Assembly: GCF_030381805.1 (NCBI RefSeq)
Contig: NZ_JAUDRH010000003.1
Location: 62,001 to 126,000, forward strand
Reading direction: 5' to 3'
Source: Chlorogloeopsis sp. ULAP01
Lineage (GTDB): Bacteria; Cyanobacteriota; Cyanobacteriia; Cyanobacteriales; Nostocaceae
DNA length: 64,000 bases
How positions within the stretch are numbered: the first letter of the stretch is position 1; each line of letters starts with the position of its first letter. A model generated the notes under the pieces. That model saw nothing but the letters and a program-made list of their open reading frames with translations. It did not search any database and was not told the DNA's origin. A program made the position numbers and the translations under genes. Below are positions 36,121 to 45,025 of this stretch, one piece after another.

Positions 36121-36255
36121 GGCTTCTGGTTCTAAAAAATTAAATTTTATAAATTAATAATTATTTTTTTGAATTATGATTGACAGATTTTGAATATGAT
36201 TAAATATTTTCTTCTCCCATATAGGAAGAAAGAATTAAAAAATGAGGCGATCGCT

Positions 36256-36759
36256 CTATTCCTTTAACCATTCTTTAATCCGTTCTTGAACTGATTCCGC
36301 AGTTTGATAGCCACACACCGCACCATCAAAAACCACAGCAGGTGCAAGACTGCAAGCACCCAAACACCTAGCTGTTAATAGTGAAACTTGTCCATCTGGT
36401 GTTGTTTCTCCAGCATGAATGCGAGCAGATTTTTCTAGATGGGCAAGAATTTCTGGTGCGCCTTTGACATAACAAGCTGTACCTGTACACACCACACAGG
36501 TATGCTTGCCTTTAGGTGCAAGTGAAAACAAATGATAAAAGGTAGCTACACCATAAACCCGACTGGGTGGTAGTTTAAGACTTTGGGCAATGTAAATTAA
36601 TAAATCGTTTTCTAAGTAGCCAAATAATTCTTGTGCCTTATGGAGAATTTCAATCAGAGCATCTTGCTGATATTGATGACGCTTCATTGTTGCGTCTAGT
36701 ATTTTAAAGCGCTTATCACCACTAGGATGGGAGAGTGGCAGAGGGCGAGATGATTTCAT
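36256..36759 (-). CDS. hoxE: Hox hydrogenase diaphorase subunit HoxE
   Basis: This 167-residue protein is homologous to NuoE. The [2Fe-2S] ligands are Cys91 and Cys96 (CTGTAC) and Cys132 and Cys136 (CLGAC). RVYGVATFYHLFSL is also typical. It joins HoxFU and is thought to help electron exchange with ferredoxin. It starts at ATG 36759, 34 bases after the usp gene. The block from 36120 to about 32600 separates it from hoxF, although the usual cyanobacterial order is hoxE-hoxF with little space. Confidence 0.95.
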   Translation of the reverse strand: MKSSRPLPLSHPSGDKRFKILDATMKRHQYQQDALIEILHKAQELFGYLENDLLIYIAQSLKLPPSRVYGVATFYHLFSLAPKGKHTCVVCTGTACYVKGAPEILAHLEKSARIHAGETTPDGQVSLLTARCLGACSLAPAVVFDGAVCGYQTAESVQERIKEWLKE

Positions 36760-36793
36760 TTTTCTTTAGGCTACGATTTACACAAATCTGTAC

Positions 36794-37330
36794 TTAGCTG
36801 GAGGTAAAAGTGCTAGTAGTTTCTTTTCCCGTTTCAGCTTTTTTGACACTAGCAGCAAGATGCACAACATGAACTGAACAAGGAGCATGGTGGAGGACAT
36901 AGTTACTTACGCTACCAAGAAATAGTTCTGCCATCCCAGAATGCCCTCGACGCCCAACAACAATTAGATCGGCACCCCAACTACTAGCTATATCACAGAT
37001 AACTCGCCCTGGGCTGCCAAGATTTTGTGTAAATTCAGCATTTACGCCTGCTGTATTTGCTTGAGCGCTCAGGCGTTGCAACATCTCAATACCTTGATTT
37101 TTCGACTTTTCCCACTGCTGTTGTTGAAACTCTAAGGCTTGATCCGTCATTCCTGAATAGTAGTCAAAACTAGAACCTATTTGTACATACGGAACGCCCT
37201 CTTCCTCTACAGATAAAACGTGCAGCAACATTAAGCTAGCTCCACTCATCTTTGCTAAAGCTAATCCTTGTTCAAAAACTGGCTTGCCCATGTCAGAGCG
37301 ATCTAATGCAACTAAAATCTTTTTAAACAT
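36794..37330 (-). CDS. Universal stress protein
   Basis: This 178-residue UspA-family protein begins KKILVALDRSDMG and has the ATP-binding motif GRRGHSGMAELFLGSVS near 129-145. Members bind ATP and appear in stress, hypoxia and energy limitation. It is 34 bases upstream of hoxE on the same strand and is probably part of the hydrogenase transcript. The C-terminal ~20 residues are Lys/Thr/Ser-rich and likely disordered. The exact role is unknown. Confidence 0.88.
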   Translation of the reverse strand: MFKKILVALDRSDMGKPVFEQGLALAKMSGASLMLLHVLSVEEEGVPYVQIGSSFDYYSGMTDQALEFQQQQWEKSKNQGIEMLQRLSAQANTAGVNAEFTQNLGSPGRVICDIASSWGADLIVVGRRGHSGMAELFLGSVSNYVLHHAPCSVHVVHLAASVKKAETGKETTSTFTSS

Positions 37331-37649
37331 ATAAACCTCTCATAGCAATTTTGGATTTTAGATTTTGGATGAAAACCATTGATTAATAGGCTATTCCAAA
37401 ATTTTGAAGCAAGACTTCTGCGTGCCAATTTGATATCCTTGTTACACACTCTTTGTCCTTCAATTAAGTTTATAGGACAATAATTTGAGGAAATTGTGAG
37501 CCTCTAACTAGCGGCTCGCTGCAAGCAACGAATGAAAGAAGCACTTCTGTTGTCTTTCCTTCTGCCTACCAACGGATACGCCGTACCTACGGCAGCTGCT
37601 CCGCATCTACCGCGTCTACTGCCCTCTACCTTTTTTCTTAAAAACTGTA
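37331..37649. other. Intergenic repeat region before usp
   Basis: About 320 bases. One copy of the ~90-base dispersed repeat occupies 37342-37436. A GC-rich small-repeat patch lies at about 37500-37640. No gene is supported, although weak open frames cross the patch on both strands. Confidence 0.6.
37342..37436 (+). repeat. Dispersed ~90-base repeat, copy 3
   Basis: It begins ATAGCAATTTTGG, shares ATTAATAGGCTATTCCAAAA and GCAAGACTTCTGCGTGCCAA with the other copies, and ends CCAATTTGATAT. The related copies are at 5439-5528 and 21297-21376. Confidence 0.7.
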
Positions 37650-38681
37650 CTACCCCAGGTAATACGACGGTTCGTAAACCCTTCCCCATTCAGGATTGTA
37701 AGTTTGTAACGCTCGCATATACTGAGCGCGTTCAAAGGCACTGGGATCGGGACAATTTTTTTGGCTCATGCTTCCCTGAAGCAAGTGTATAGATTCGTAC
37801 TCATGTTTTTCCATCCATTCACTTATTTCCTTCTCGATACAGCGAATGTGAGCGATTCCCTCTCGTAGCAGCACGGAACAAAGCATAGTAATGCTTGCTC
37901 CTGCCATCAGCAGTTTTAGGACATCCCGTGCATTGTGAATGCCGCTAGTAGCAGCTAAACTGGCATTGATGCGACCATAAAGAATGGCAATCCAACGCAG
38001 AGGTAAACGCATCGCCTGTGCAGTACTTAAAAGCACATTAGGCTCTACATCCAGAGTTTCGAGGTTAATATCTGGTTGGTAGAAGCGGTTAAACAATACT
38101 AGTGCATCAGCTCCTGCATTATCCAAACGCTTTGCCATATTTGCCATGTTAGTGAAATAGGGGCTGAGTTTAACTGCCACAGGAATGGTAATTTCAGCTT
38201 TAACTGCCTGGAGAATGTGAATATAGTTTTGCTCTATTTGTTCGCTGGTTAGTTCCATATCTGTAGGAACATAGTAAATATTCAACTCCAGCGCCGAAGC
38301 TCCTGCTTGCTGAATTAATCTGGCATAGTCAATCCATCCACCTACTGAAGAACCATTGAGGCTGGCAATCACAGGAATTTTGACTAGTTCGGTTGCTTTA
38401 CGAATATGGTTAAGATATTCTTCTGGACCAATGTGAAAGCTAGTTGGTTCAGGAAAATATGTCAGGGCTTCTGGGAAGCTTTCGGTACCATAGGTGAGGT
38501 GATGGTGCAATTCGTAGCGTTCCAAGGTAATCTGTTCTTCAAACAGCGAATGCATTACTACTGCCGCCGCACCTACATCCTCCATACGTTTGATGTTGTC
38601 AGTGTCTTTTGATAAGGGAGATGCCGAAGGCACAAGTGGCGATCGCAATTTCATCCCCATATAAGTAGTAGTTAAATCCAT
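37650..38681 (-). CDS. Dihydroorotate-dehydrogenase-like flavoprotein
   Basis: This 343-residue protein starts at ATG 38681; the longer frame to 38981 is translated repeat DNA. It begins MDLTTTYMGMKLRSPLVPSA and shows the DHOD/TIM-barrel flavoprotein pattern: PVIASLNGSSVGGW, ALELNIYYVPTD, PVAVKLSPYF, ADALVLFNRF. It lacks the full set of residues expected of a pyrimidine-pathway PyrD, and the family is annotated as DHOD-like. It lies directly after nifJ on the same strand. From memory this gene often accompanies nifJ in cyanobacteria, suggesting a redox role in fermentation. The reaction is not known to me. Confidence 0.8.
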   Translation of the reverse strand: MDLTTTYMGMKLRSPLVPSASPLSKDTDNIKRMEDVGAAAVVMHSLFEEQITLERYELHHHLTYGTESFPEALTYFPEPTSFHIGPEEYLNHIRKATELVKIPVIASLNGSSVGGWIDYARLIQQAGASALELNIYYVPTDMELTSEQIEQNYIHILQAVKAEITIPVAVKLSPYFTNMANMAKRLDNAGADALVLFNRFYQPDINLETLDVEPNVLLSTAQAMRLPLRWIAILYGRINASLAATSGIHNARDVLKLLMAGASITMLCSVLLREGIAHIRCIEKEISEWMEKHEYESIHLLQGSMSQKNCPDPSAFERAQYMRALQTYNPEWGRVYEPSYYLG

Positions 38682-38998
38682 CTTAATTTTCTCAAAATTG
38701 TTAATGGTTAATCTGAAAATAAGGCAGAGGGCAGAGAGCAGCACGCCCTTGCGGAGCCAGTGCGGTGGTGAGCCAGCGCGTTGGGCGGCTTTGCCGACTT
38801 GTAGCAACTGGCGTAGACACGAAGTGGCTTCTGAAAGTAAGGCTTCCCCGGCATAAAGGAGCCAGTGTGTTGCGCGGGTTAAGGGCGTTGTAGACGCCCA
38901 GAGGGCGGCTTCCCGCAGGGTACCTGGTGTCGGGTTAAGCGCGTTGTAGCGACTGCCCAGAGGCAGAATGGCTAATGGCAATTAACAACTAATGGCTT
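38682..38998. other. GC-rich repeat cluster between nifJ and DHOD-like gene
   Basis: About 315 bases made almost wholly of short GC-rich repeats. It includes GGCAGAGGGCAGAGAGCAG at about 38722, several GCCAGTG/CGCGTTG units, and GCGGCTTCCCGCAGGGT at 38905-38921, which recurs at 11702-11718. No gene is supported. Confidence 0.65.
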
Positions 38999-41900
38999 TC
39001 ATCCAGATACCAACTGTTTGAGATTGCCTGTACTGTTGATGTCATCGCTATGATTGTTGAGTTTTTCCATGTGCCGCGCTGCCAAATATTGGTACATTGA
39101 AAAGCGAACATTCACGTCATGTTGTGCTTCCTCCAGTAGCCGCTTCGCCTCTTCTGGGTTACTCTTGGTAAGCATCTTAAAGCGGTTTTCCAGATACATC
39201 GATTGTTCGACTGGTATTTTTGGTGTTCGCGAGTCAAGTTGCAGTGGGTTTTCGCCTAGCTTAATGCGATCGGGATTGAACCGATACAGCAACCAGCGAC
39301 CTGAGTCTACAGCAGCTTTTTGATTTTGCATTGCTGTACTCATGTTGATACCATGTGCTATACAATGGCTGTAAGCGATAATCAGTGATGGGCCGTCATA
39401 AGCTTCTGCTTCTAGAAATGCCTTGAGTGTGTGTTCATCCCGTGCGCCCATTGCGACGCTAGCAACATAGACGTTGCCGTAAGTCATTGCCATTAAGCCT
39501 AAGTCTTTTTTAGCAGCAGGTTTACCGCCAACAGCAAATTTTGCCACAGCTGCTTTAGGTGTAGCTTTAGACATTTGTCCGCCAGTGTTAGAATATACCT
39601 CTGTGTCAAGAACGAGAATATTCACATTGCGTCCTGAGGCTAAGACGTGATCCAACCCGCCGAAGCCGATATCATATGCCCAGCCGTCTCCGCCAATTAT
39701 CCAAACACTCTTTTTAACTAGGTAATCAGCCAGGGATTTGAGATTTTGGAGTTTGGATTTTTGAGTTTTGAGTCCAATACCTATCTTTATATCCAGCAGT
39801 TCATCTATCCGCCGCTTCAGTAATTCTACTTTTTCGCGTTGTTCCCAAATATCTGCTTCGTCTTTTTGCTGGGCATTAAGAATACTATTTGCTAGTTCTT
39901 CGCCGACTTCGCTTGCTAATTGTTGGAGTAATTGGGCGGCGATTTCTGCTTGTTTGTCAATCGAAATCCGGAATCCTAAGCCAAATTCGGCGTTATCTTC
40001 AAATAGGGAATTCGCCCACGCCGGGCCTTTTCCTTCAGCATTTTGCGTCCAAGGAGTAGTCGGCAAGTTGCCACCGTAAATGGAAGAACAGCCAGTGGCG
40101 TTGGCAACAATCATGCGATCGCCAAATAACTGTGTAGCTAATTTAATGTACGGTGTCTCGCCACAACCAGCGCAAGCTCCAGAAAATTCAAATAGTGGTT
40201 CTTGCATCTGCTGCTGGTTAATATGGTTTAGCTTCAGCTGGCGGCGATCGGGATTGGGAATATTTAAGAAGAAATCCCAATTTTCTCGCTCTTTTGCCCG
40301 TAATGGCAGTTGCGGTTCCATATTAATTGCCTTGCGGCGAGGTTCTACTTTATTCTTTACTGGGCAAACATCTACGCAAATTCCACAGCCTGTACAATCT
40401 TCTGCTGTGACTTGAATTGTGAATTTCCAATCTTTCCAATCGTGGTCTTTGGCATCACTACTCTTGAAGGTGGATGGTGCATTTTCTAACATTGAGGCTT
40501 CGTAAACCTTGCTGCGGATCACACTATGGGGACATACCATCACACACTTGCCGCACTGAACGCAGACATCTGGTTCCCAAACGGGTATTTCTTGGGCAAT
40601 GTTGCGTTTTTCCCATTTCGCCGTGCCAGTGGGATAACTACCATCCACAGGCAAACTACTGACTGGTAATTCATCACCACACTTAGCAATCATTTTACCC
40701 AAGACATCTCGTACAAACGCGGGTGTGGTGTTGGGTACAGCTGGACGCTGTTCGATATTACTATTAACGCGACGCTCTCCTTTGACTTCATAGAGATTGT
40801 CTAGCGTCCGATCTACAGCATTCAGGTTCATTTGCACAATTTCGTTGCCTTTTTTACCGTAGGTTTTGCAGATGGATTTCTTAATTTGGGCGATCGCTTC
40901 TTCTCGTGGCAATACTCCAGATACGGCAAAGAAACAAACTTGCATGACTGTGTTAATTCGTCCACCCATACCTGCTTCGCGGGCGACTTTATAGGCATTA
41001 ATTACGTAGAACTTCAGCTGTTTCTGGGTAATTTGCTCCTGTACTAATCGCGGCAAGCGGCTCCACACTTCCTCTGGTTGGTAGGGGCTATTGAGCAAGA
41101 AAGTACCACCAGGAACAATGTGGGCGAGTATATCCAACTGTTCCAAAAATCCCCACTGGTGACAGGCAACAAAGTTAGCTTGATTCACCAAGTAAGCAGA
41201 ACGAATCGGTTGAGGGCCAAAGCGGAGGTGAGAAACTGTAATAGAACCTGATTTTTTCGAGTCGTAGACAAAGTAGCCTTGGGCGTAATTGTTTGTTTCT
41301 TCCCCAATAATCTTAATTGAGTTTTTGTTAGCTCCCACAGTACCATCAGAACCCAAGCCGTAAAAAATAGCTCGAACTACACTGTCTGATTCAATGTTGA
41401 AGTTGGGATCGTAATCTAAGCTGGTGTGGGTGACATCATCATTGATGCCGATGGTGAAATGATTTTTAGGTTCACTAGCAGCAAGATTGTTGAAAATACC
41501 TTTAATCATCGCTGGTGTGAATTCTTTAGATGATAAACCGTAACGGCCACCAACGATTTTGGGTATCGGGCATTGGACATTGGGCATCGGGTTTTCTGTG
41601 AGGGCAGTGACAACATCCAAATACAGTGGTTCACCTGCTGCACCTGGTTCTTTAGTGCGATCAAGAACAGCGATCGCTTTTGTTGTTTCTGGTAGGGCGG
41701 CGACAAAGCGCTTGCTATCGAACGGACGATACAACAGTACTTTCACTACACCGACTTTCTCACCTTGGGCATTAAGATAATCTACTGTTTCATGCACTGC
41801 CTCGCAACCAGAACCCATAAGGACAATTACTCGTTCGGCGGCGGCATCACCATAGTATTCAAAAAGTTTGTACTGCCGCCCAGTCATAGCGGCAAATTCG

Positions 41901-42646
41901 TCCATGACTTTTTGAGTAATGTCTGGGCAAGCTAAATAGTAAGGATTAACAGTTTCCCTGGCTTGGAAGTAAACATCGGGGTTTTGTGCCGTGCCGCGTA
42001 AGACGGGTTTGTCAGGAGTGAGGGCGCGCTGCCGATGAGCCAGTACTAATTGATCTGGAATAAAGCTGCGTAAATCTTCTTCAGTTAACAGTTCGAGTTT
42101 GTTAATTTCGTGGGAGGTGCGGAAGCCATCAAAAAAGTGTACAAAAGGCACTCTTGATTCTAAAGTTGCTCGTGTGGAGATTAAAGCAAAATCATGGGCT
42201 TCTTGTGGTGAGGCGGCACACAGCATGGCAAAGCCAGTGGCACGGGTTGCCATCACATCGCTATGATCGCCAAAAATGGAGAGGGCTTGGGCGGCAAGCG
42301 ATCGCGCGGCTACGTGAAAAACCGTAGGCGTTAATTCCCCGGCAATTTTGTACATATTTGGGATCATCAGCAACAATCCCTGTGATGCTGTAAATGTAGT
42401 TGTCAGCGAGCCAGTTTGCAAAGCTCCATGTACTGCACCTGCGACACCACCTTCGCTTTGCATCTGCACCACTGTCGGAACATTTCCCCAAATATTAGCT
42501 TTGCCTTCACAAGCCCAAGCATCTGCCCACTCAGCCATAGGTGAAGAGGGAGTAATCGGATAAATTGCAATCACTTCATTGAGTTTGTAGACAACTTGGG
42601 CAGCCGCTTCATTACCATCTATGGTTGCAAAAGTTTTAGTTTTCAT
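38999..42646 (-). CDS. nifJ: Pyruvate:ferredoxin (flavodoxin) oxidoreductase
   Basis: This 1215-residue single-chain enzyme oxidises pyruvate to acetyl-CoA and CO2 and reduces ferredoxin or flavodoxin. It begins with the pyruvate-binding domain (NEVIAIYPITPSSPMAEWAD). Two ferredoxin-type [4Fe-4S] motifs lie at ~692-765 (CVQCGKCVMVCPHS and CTGCGICVDVCPVKN). The thiamine-diphosphate domain at the C-terminal end has GCSSIYGGNLPTTPW and GGDGWAYDIGFGGLDHV. The length is typical. Reduced ferredoxin from this step can drive H2 production by Hox and acetyl-CoA can enter PHB or the glyoxylate shunt, which ties the window together. Confidence 0.97.
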   Translation of the reverse strand: MKTKTFATIDGNEAAAQVVYKLNEVIAIYPITPSSPMAEWADAWACEGKANIWGNVPTVVQMQSEGGVAGAVHGALQTGSLTTTFTASQGLLLMIPNMYKIAGELTPTVFHVAARSLAAQALSIFGDHSDVMATRATGFAMLCAASPQEAHDFALISTRATLESRVPFVHFFDGFRTSHEINKLELLTEEDLRSFIPDQLVLAHRQRALTPDKPVLRGTAQNPDVYFQARETVNPYYLACPDITQKVMDEFAAMTGRQYKLFEYYGDAAAERVIVLMGSGCEAVHETVDYLNAQGEKVGVVKVLLYRPFDSKRFVAALPETTKAIAVLDRTKEPGAAGEPLYLDVVTALTENPMPNVQCPIPKIVGGRYGLSSKEFTPAMIKGIFNNLAASEPKNHFTIGINDDVTHTSLDYDPNFNIESDSVVRAIFYGLGSDGTVGANKNSIKIIGEETNNYAQGYFVYDSKKSGSITVSHLRFGPQPIRSAYLVNQANFVACHQWGFLEQLDILAHIVPGGTFLLNSPYQPEEVWSRLPRLVQEQITQKQLKFYVINAYKVAREAGMGGRINTVMQVCFFAVSGVLPREEAIAQIKKSICKTYGKKGNEIVQMNLNAVDRTLDNLYEVKGERRVNSNIEQRPAVPNTTPAFVRDVLGKMIAKCGDELPVSSLPVDGSYPTGTAKWEKRNIAQEIPVWEPDVCVQCGKCVMVCPHSVIRSKVYEASMLENAPSTFKSSDAKDHDWKDWKFTIQVTAEDCTGCGICVDVCPVKNKVEPRRKAINMEPQLPLRAKERENWDFFLNIPNPDRRQLKLNHINQQQMQEPLFEFSGACAGCGETPYIKLATQLFGDRMIVANATGCSSIYGGNLPTTPWTQNAEGKGPAWANSLFEDNAEFGLGFRISIDKQAEIAAQLLQQLASEVGEELANSILNAQQKDEADIWEQREKVELLKRRIDELLDIKIGIGLKTQKSKLQNLKSLADYLVKKSVWIIGGDGWAYDIGFGGLDHVLASGRNVNILVLDTEVYSNTGGQMSKATPKAAVAKFAVGGKPAAKKDLGLMAMTYGNVYVASVAMGARDEHTLKAFLEAEAYDGPSLIIAYSHCIAHGINMSTAMQNQKAAVDSGRWLLYRFNPDRIKLGENPLQLDSRTPKIPVEQSMYLENRFKMLTKSNPEEAKRLLEEAQHDVNVRFSMYQYLAARHMEKLNNHSDDINSTGNLKQLVSG

Positions 42647-43010
42647 TTTCCTCGGCCTTTTGACTCTGGCGAGAATAAGATTTAGTAGAATAACTAACAG
42701 AACTTACGCAAAATACCTCTCTAACTCTTATTCCTCCGTGTCCTCTGTGCCTGGAGTGGTTTTATTCTTCCGTAACTCGTGCGTAAGTTCTAAACTAAGC
42801 TAGATTCATCACCTTTGTGGCTTTGACATTGCATATTTCAAATGACAACTTTATTTGTACCAATCTACTTTGAAGGTTAAGAGTAAAACTTGAGGAAGTT
42901 GTGAGGAATCAGAGGAGCATCAGAAATCTTAGTACCCCTTGCAAAGTATCTGGAATTAAGAGGGTGTTAGGTGTATTTTCTTCTAATGCAGCCTGTAGAG
43001 ATTATTAGTC
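42647..43010. other. Intergenic between nifJ and grpB-like gene
   Basis: About 365 bases holding the divergent promoters. The clearest feature is the MITE-like element at 42699-42791. The sequence GTTAAGAGTAAAACTTGAGG at about 42875 resembles one upstream of hoxF (about 32027-32048), so a shared upstream motif is possible. Confidence 0.5.
42699..42791. repeat. MITE-like element with 12-base inverted ends
   Basis: AGAACTTACGCA (42699-42710) and TGCGTAAGTTCT (42780-42791) are perfect inverted repeats enclosing 69 bases. There is no coding content. It is located ~50 bases upstream of the nifJ start, so it may carry or disturb promoter signals. Confidence 0.7.
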
Positions 43011-43556
43011 ATGTCAATGAACGTAAATTTCTTCAGAGTAGAAGTTGTTCCCCACGATCCAAATTGGCAAGAAGCATTTGCAACTGAATCGAAGCAGATT
43101 ACACTTGCATTGAGCGAAAATCTGGTTGCTGTACATCATATTGGCAGCACAGCCATTCCCCAAATTCATGCCAAGCCGATTATCGATATTTTGGTTGAAG
43201 TTAAAGATATTACAAAAGTTGATGAACAGAGTTCCGCAATAGAGGCATTGGGTTATGAAGCAATGGGTGAGTATGGTATACCAGGACGCCGTTATTTCCG
43301 CAAGCATAATCAAGCAGGTATAAGGACACACCATATTCACACATTTGAAGTTGGTTCAGAACAGATAGAGCGCCACTTAGCGTTTCGAGATTATATGATT
43401 GCCCATTCCGAAGATGCGCAGAAATACAGCGAACTCAAGCGCGAACTTGCAAAGAAGTATCCCGATTATATTGAGAGCTACATGGATGGGAAAGATGGGT
43501 TTATCAAAGAAATGGATAAAAAGGCAGCAGAGTGGCGAGCATTGCAAATAGATTGA
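43011..43556 (+). CDS. GrpB family protein (UPF0157)
   Basis: This 181-residue protein is of the GrpB/nucleotidyltransferase-like family. Hallmarks are VVPHDPNWQEAF near the N-terminus, HHIGSTAIPQIHAKPIIDILVEV (39-61) and RTHHIHTF with YPDYIESYMDGKDGFI. The fold is that of a nucleotidyltransferase, but the substrate of the family is unclear. The start is ATG at 43011 with a second ATG two codons later. It stands alone and converges with the DUF29 gene. Confidence 0.9.
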   Translation: MSMNVNFFRVEVVPHDPNWQEAFATESKQITLALSENLVAVHHIGSTAIPQIHAKPIIDILVEVKDITKVDEQSSAIEALGYEAMGEYGIPGRRYFRKHNQAGIRTHHIHTFEVGSEQIERHLAFRDYMIAHSEDAQKYSELKRELAKKYPDYIESYMDGKDGFIKEMDKKAAEWRALQID

Positions 43557-43567
43557 TTTAGAGGTGT

Positions 43568-44050
43568 TCACGCTCCCCAATTGTCTACTAATTCACTCGG
43601 CTCACCAGGATAAAAGCGATCGCTCATAATCTCGGTTAAGTTGTAGGGACAAGCAAGCGGAAAAGTTTGCTCTGGTAGGGCTTCTCCCATTGCTAAGTCT
43701 CTAGCATTTTCATACGCTTCTTGCAGTGCATCATCAAGATAAGATTTGAGGCTGGGGTTGTCTTTCAGTAATCGTAACGTGTCACGGCGCTGTACGCGAA
43801 GGGTTGCCAGCCAACTACGACTACGATGTTGGGGTTGGTATTCCCATTTCAGCAAATGCCCAATCAACACGCTCAAACGGTTGCGAAGTTCCTGGCGTTG
43901 CTGCTTACCCAAAGATTCAATCTCCTCTATCAAGTTTGGCAGATCGATCTGGCTCCACTTTTTGTCGCGGAGCAACCTTGCTTGTTCCTGTGTCCAAGCG
44001 TAAAAATCGGTTTCGTAGAGGTTTAGTGCAGGCATCGGTTTCTTTGCCAT
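43568..44050 (-). CDS. DUF29 domain protein
   Basis: This 160-residue helical protein is typical of DUF29, a family greatly expanded in cyanobacteria. Signature parts are LYETDFYAWTQEQARLLR, IDLPNLIEEIESLGKQQRQEL and HLLKWEYQPQ. The function is unknown. The start is ATG at 44050. The gene is isolated, with 11 bases between its stop and that of the grpB-like gene. Confidence 0.9.
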   Translation of the reverse strand: MAKKPMPALNLYETDFYAWTQEQARLLRDKKWSQIDLPNLIEEIESLGKQQRQELRNRLSVLIGHLLKWEYQPQHRSRSWLATLRVQRRDTLRLLKDNPSLKSYLDDALQEAYENARDLAMGEALPEQTFPLACPYNLTEIMSDRFYPGEPSELVDNWGA

Positions 44051-44179
44051 CTTCGGGTAAGCCAGCCACAGTGTTTCTATTGTAAAGTGTTCTCTGTAGA
44101 GTTAGTAAGGCAGTAAATTGGCTCTTATAGGCGGGTTGTAACAGATATGTGCCGAATGTCTCCTATGTACAATACTCTT

Positions 44180-44824
44180 TTACACTGCTGCCAAAATCGC
44201 CTCTCTAACATTGGCAATCAAATTACTGAGATTATCTGTATTCAACCGATAACTCAAAGGATGGGCAATCAATCGTGCCGTACTTTCATACAGTGTCGCA
44301 ATTTCCATCAAACCATTTTCGCGCAACGTCCGCCCTGTGGAAACTAAATCAACAATAGCTTCTGACATACCCGTAATTGGCCCTAGTTCCACAGAACCGT
44401 ATAAAGGTACAATTTCCACAGGTAAATCTAAGCTGTGGAAATATTCACGCGCACAGTTTACATATTTAGATGCCACTCTACCATGTGCGGGTAAATCCAA
44501 AGGCGATCGGTAAGAACTTGATTGCTTGACTGCTACCGACATCCGACAATAACCAAAGCGCAAATCAACTAATTGTGCTACTTGTGGTTTTTTCTCTCGG
44601 AGTACGTCGTAACCAACTATACCCAGTTGTGCTTGACCGTACTCTACGTAAACTGGGACATCCTGCGCCCGCACAAGAAGCCCTTTAGCTATACCATTGA
44701 TATCTGTAATTTGCAGTTGTCGATTTCCTGAGTCTAAAAAAGCACTAAAATCCAACCCCACGGTTTGTAGTAGGCGGATGCTATGTTTGAGAAGTTCCCC
44801 TTTTGGCAGTGCGACAGTCAGCAT
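44180..44824 (-). CDS. hisG: ATP phosphoribosyltransferase, short form
   Basis: This 214-residue enzyme catalyses the first step of histidine synthesis, joining ATP and PRPP. I use ATG 44824 (MLTVALPKGELL), which gives the normal length; the longer frame to 44884 adds 20 unrelated residues. Diagnostic parts are VALPKGEL, QLGIVGYDVLRE and the PRPP loop near AIVDLVSTGRTLRENGL. Short HisG lacks the regulatory C-terminal domain and needs HisZ, which is not in this window. It is divergent from the response regulator gene. Confidence 0.95.
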   Translation of the reverse strand: MLTVALPKGELLKHSIRLLQTVGLDFSAFLDSGNRQLQITDINGIAKGLLVRAQDVPVYVEYGQAQLGIVGYDVLREKKPQVAQLVDLRFGYCRMSVAVKQSSSYRSPLDLPAHGRVASKYVNCAREYFHSLDLPVEIVPLYGSVELGPITGMSEAIVDLVSTGRTLRENGLMEIATLYESTARLIAHPLSYRLNTDNLSNLIANVREAILAAV

Positions 44825-45025
44825 ATGGCAATTTTTGTTTTCCGATTTTAGATTGTAGTTGAAGGGGTTACTTGTTAGGGTCAAATTTGAAAATAGATGA
44901 CAGGGGACTGGCGAACCCGAAGGGTGACAGGGTATAGGGTATTAGATTTTCATGCTTGGTTGTAGGATTTTTCTATAAATAGCTGATTTGAAAAGGTGCT
45001 TTCAAATCTTAAAATCTAATTAATT

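Noticed and set aside
38682..38981. 100-residue N-terminal extension of the DHOD-like protein
   Set aside because: It is translated from the GC-rich repeat cluster, and the family start fits ATG 38681.
43746..44085. Three plus-strand frames opposite the DUF29 gene
   Set aside because: Shadows of a confident DUF29 protein.
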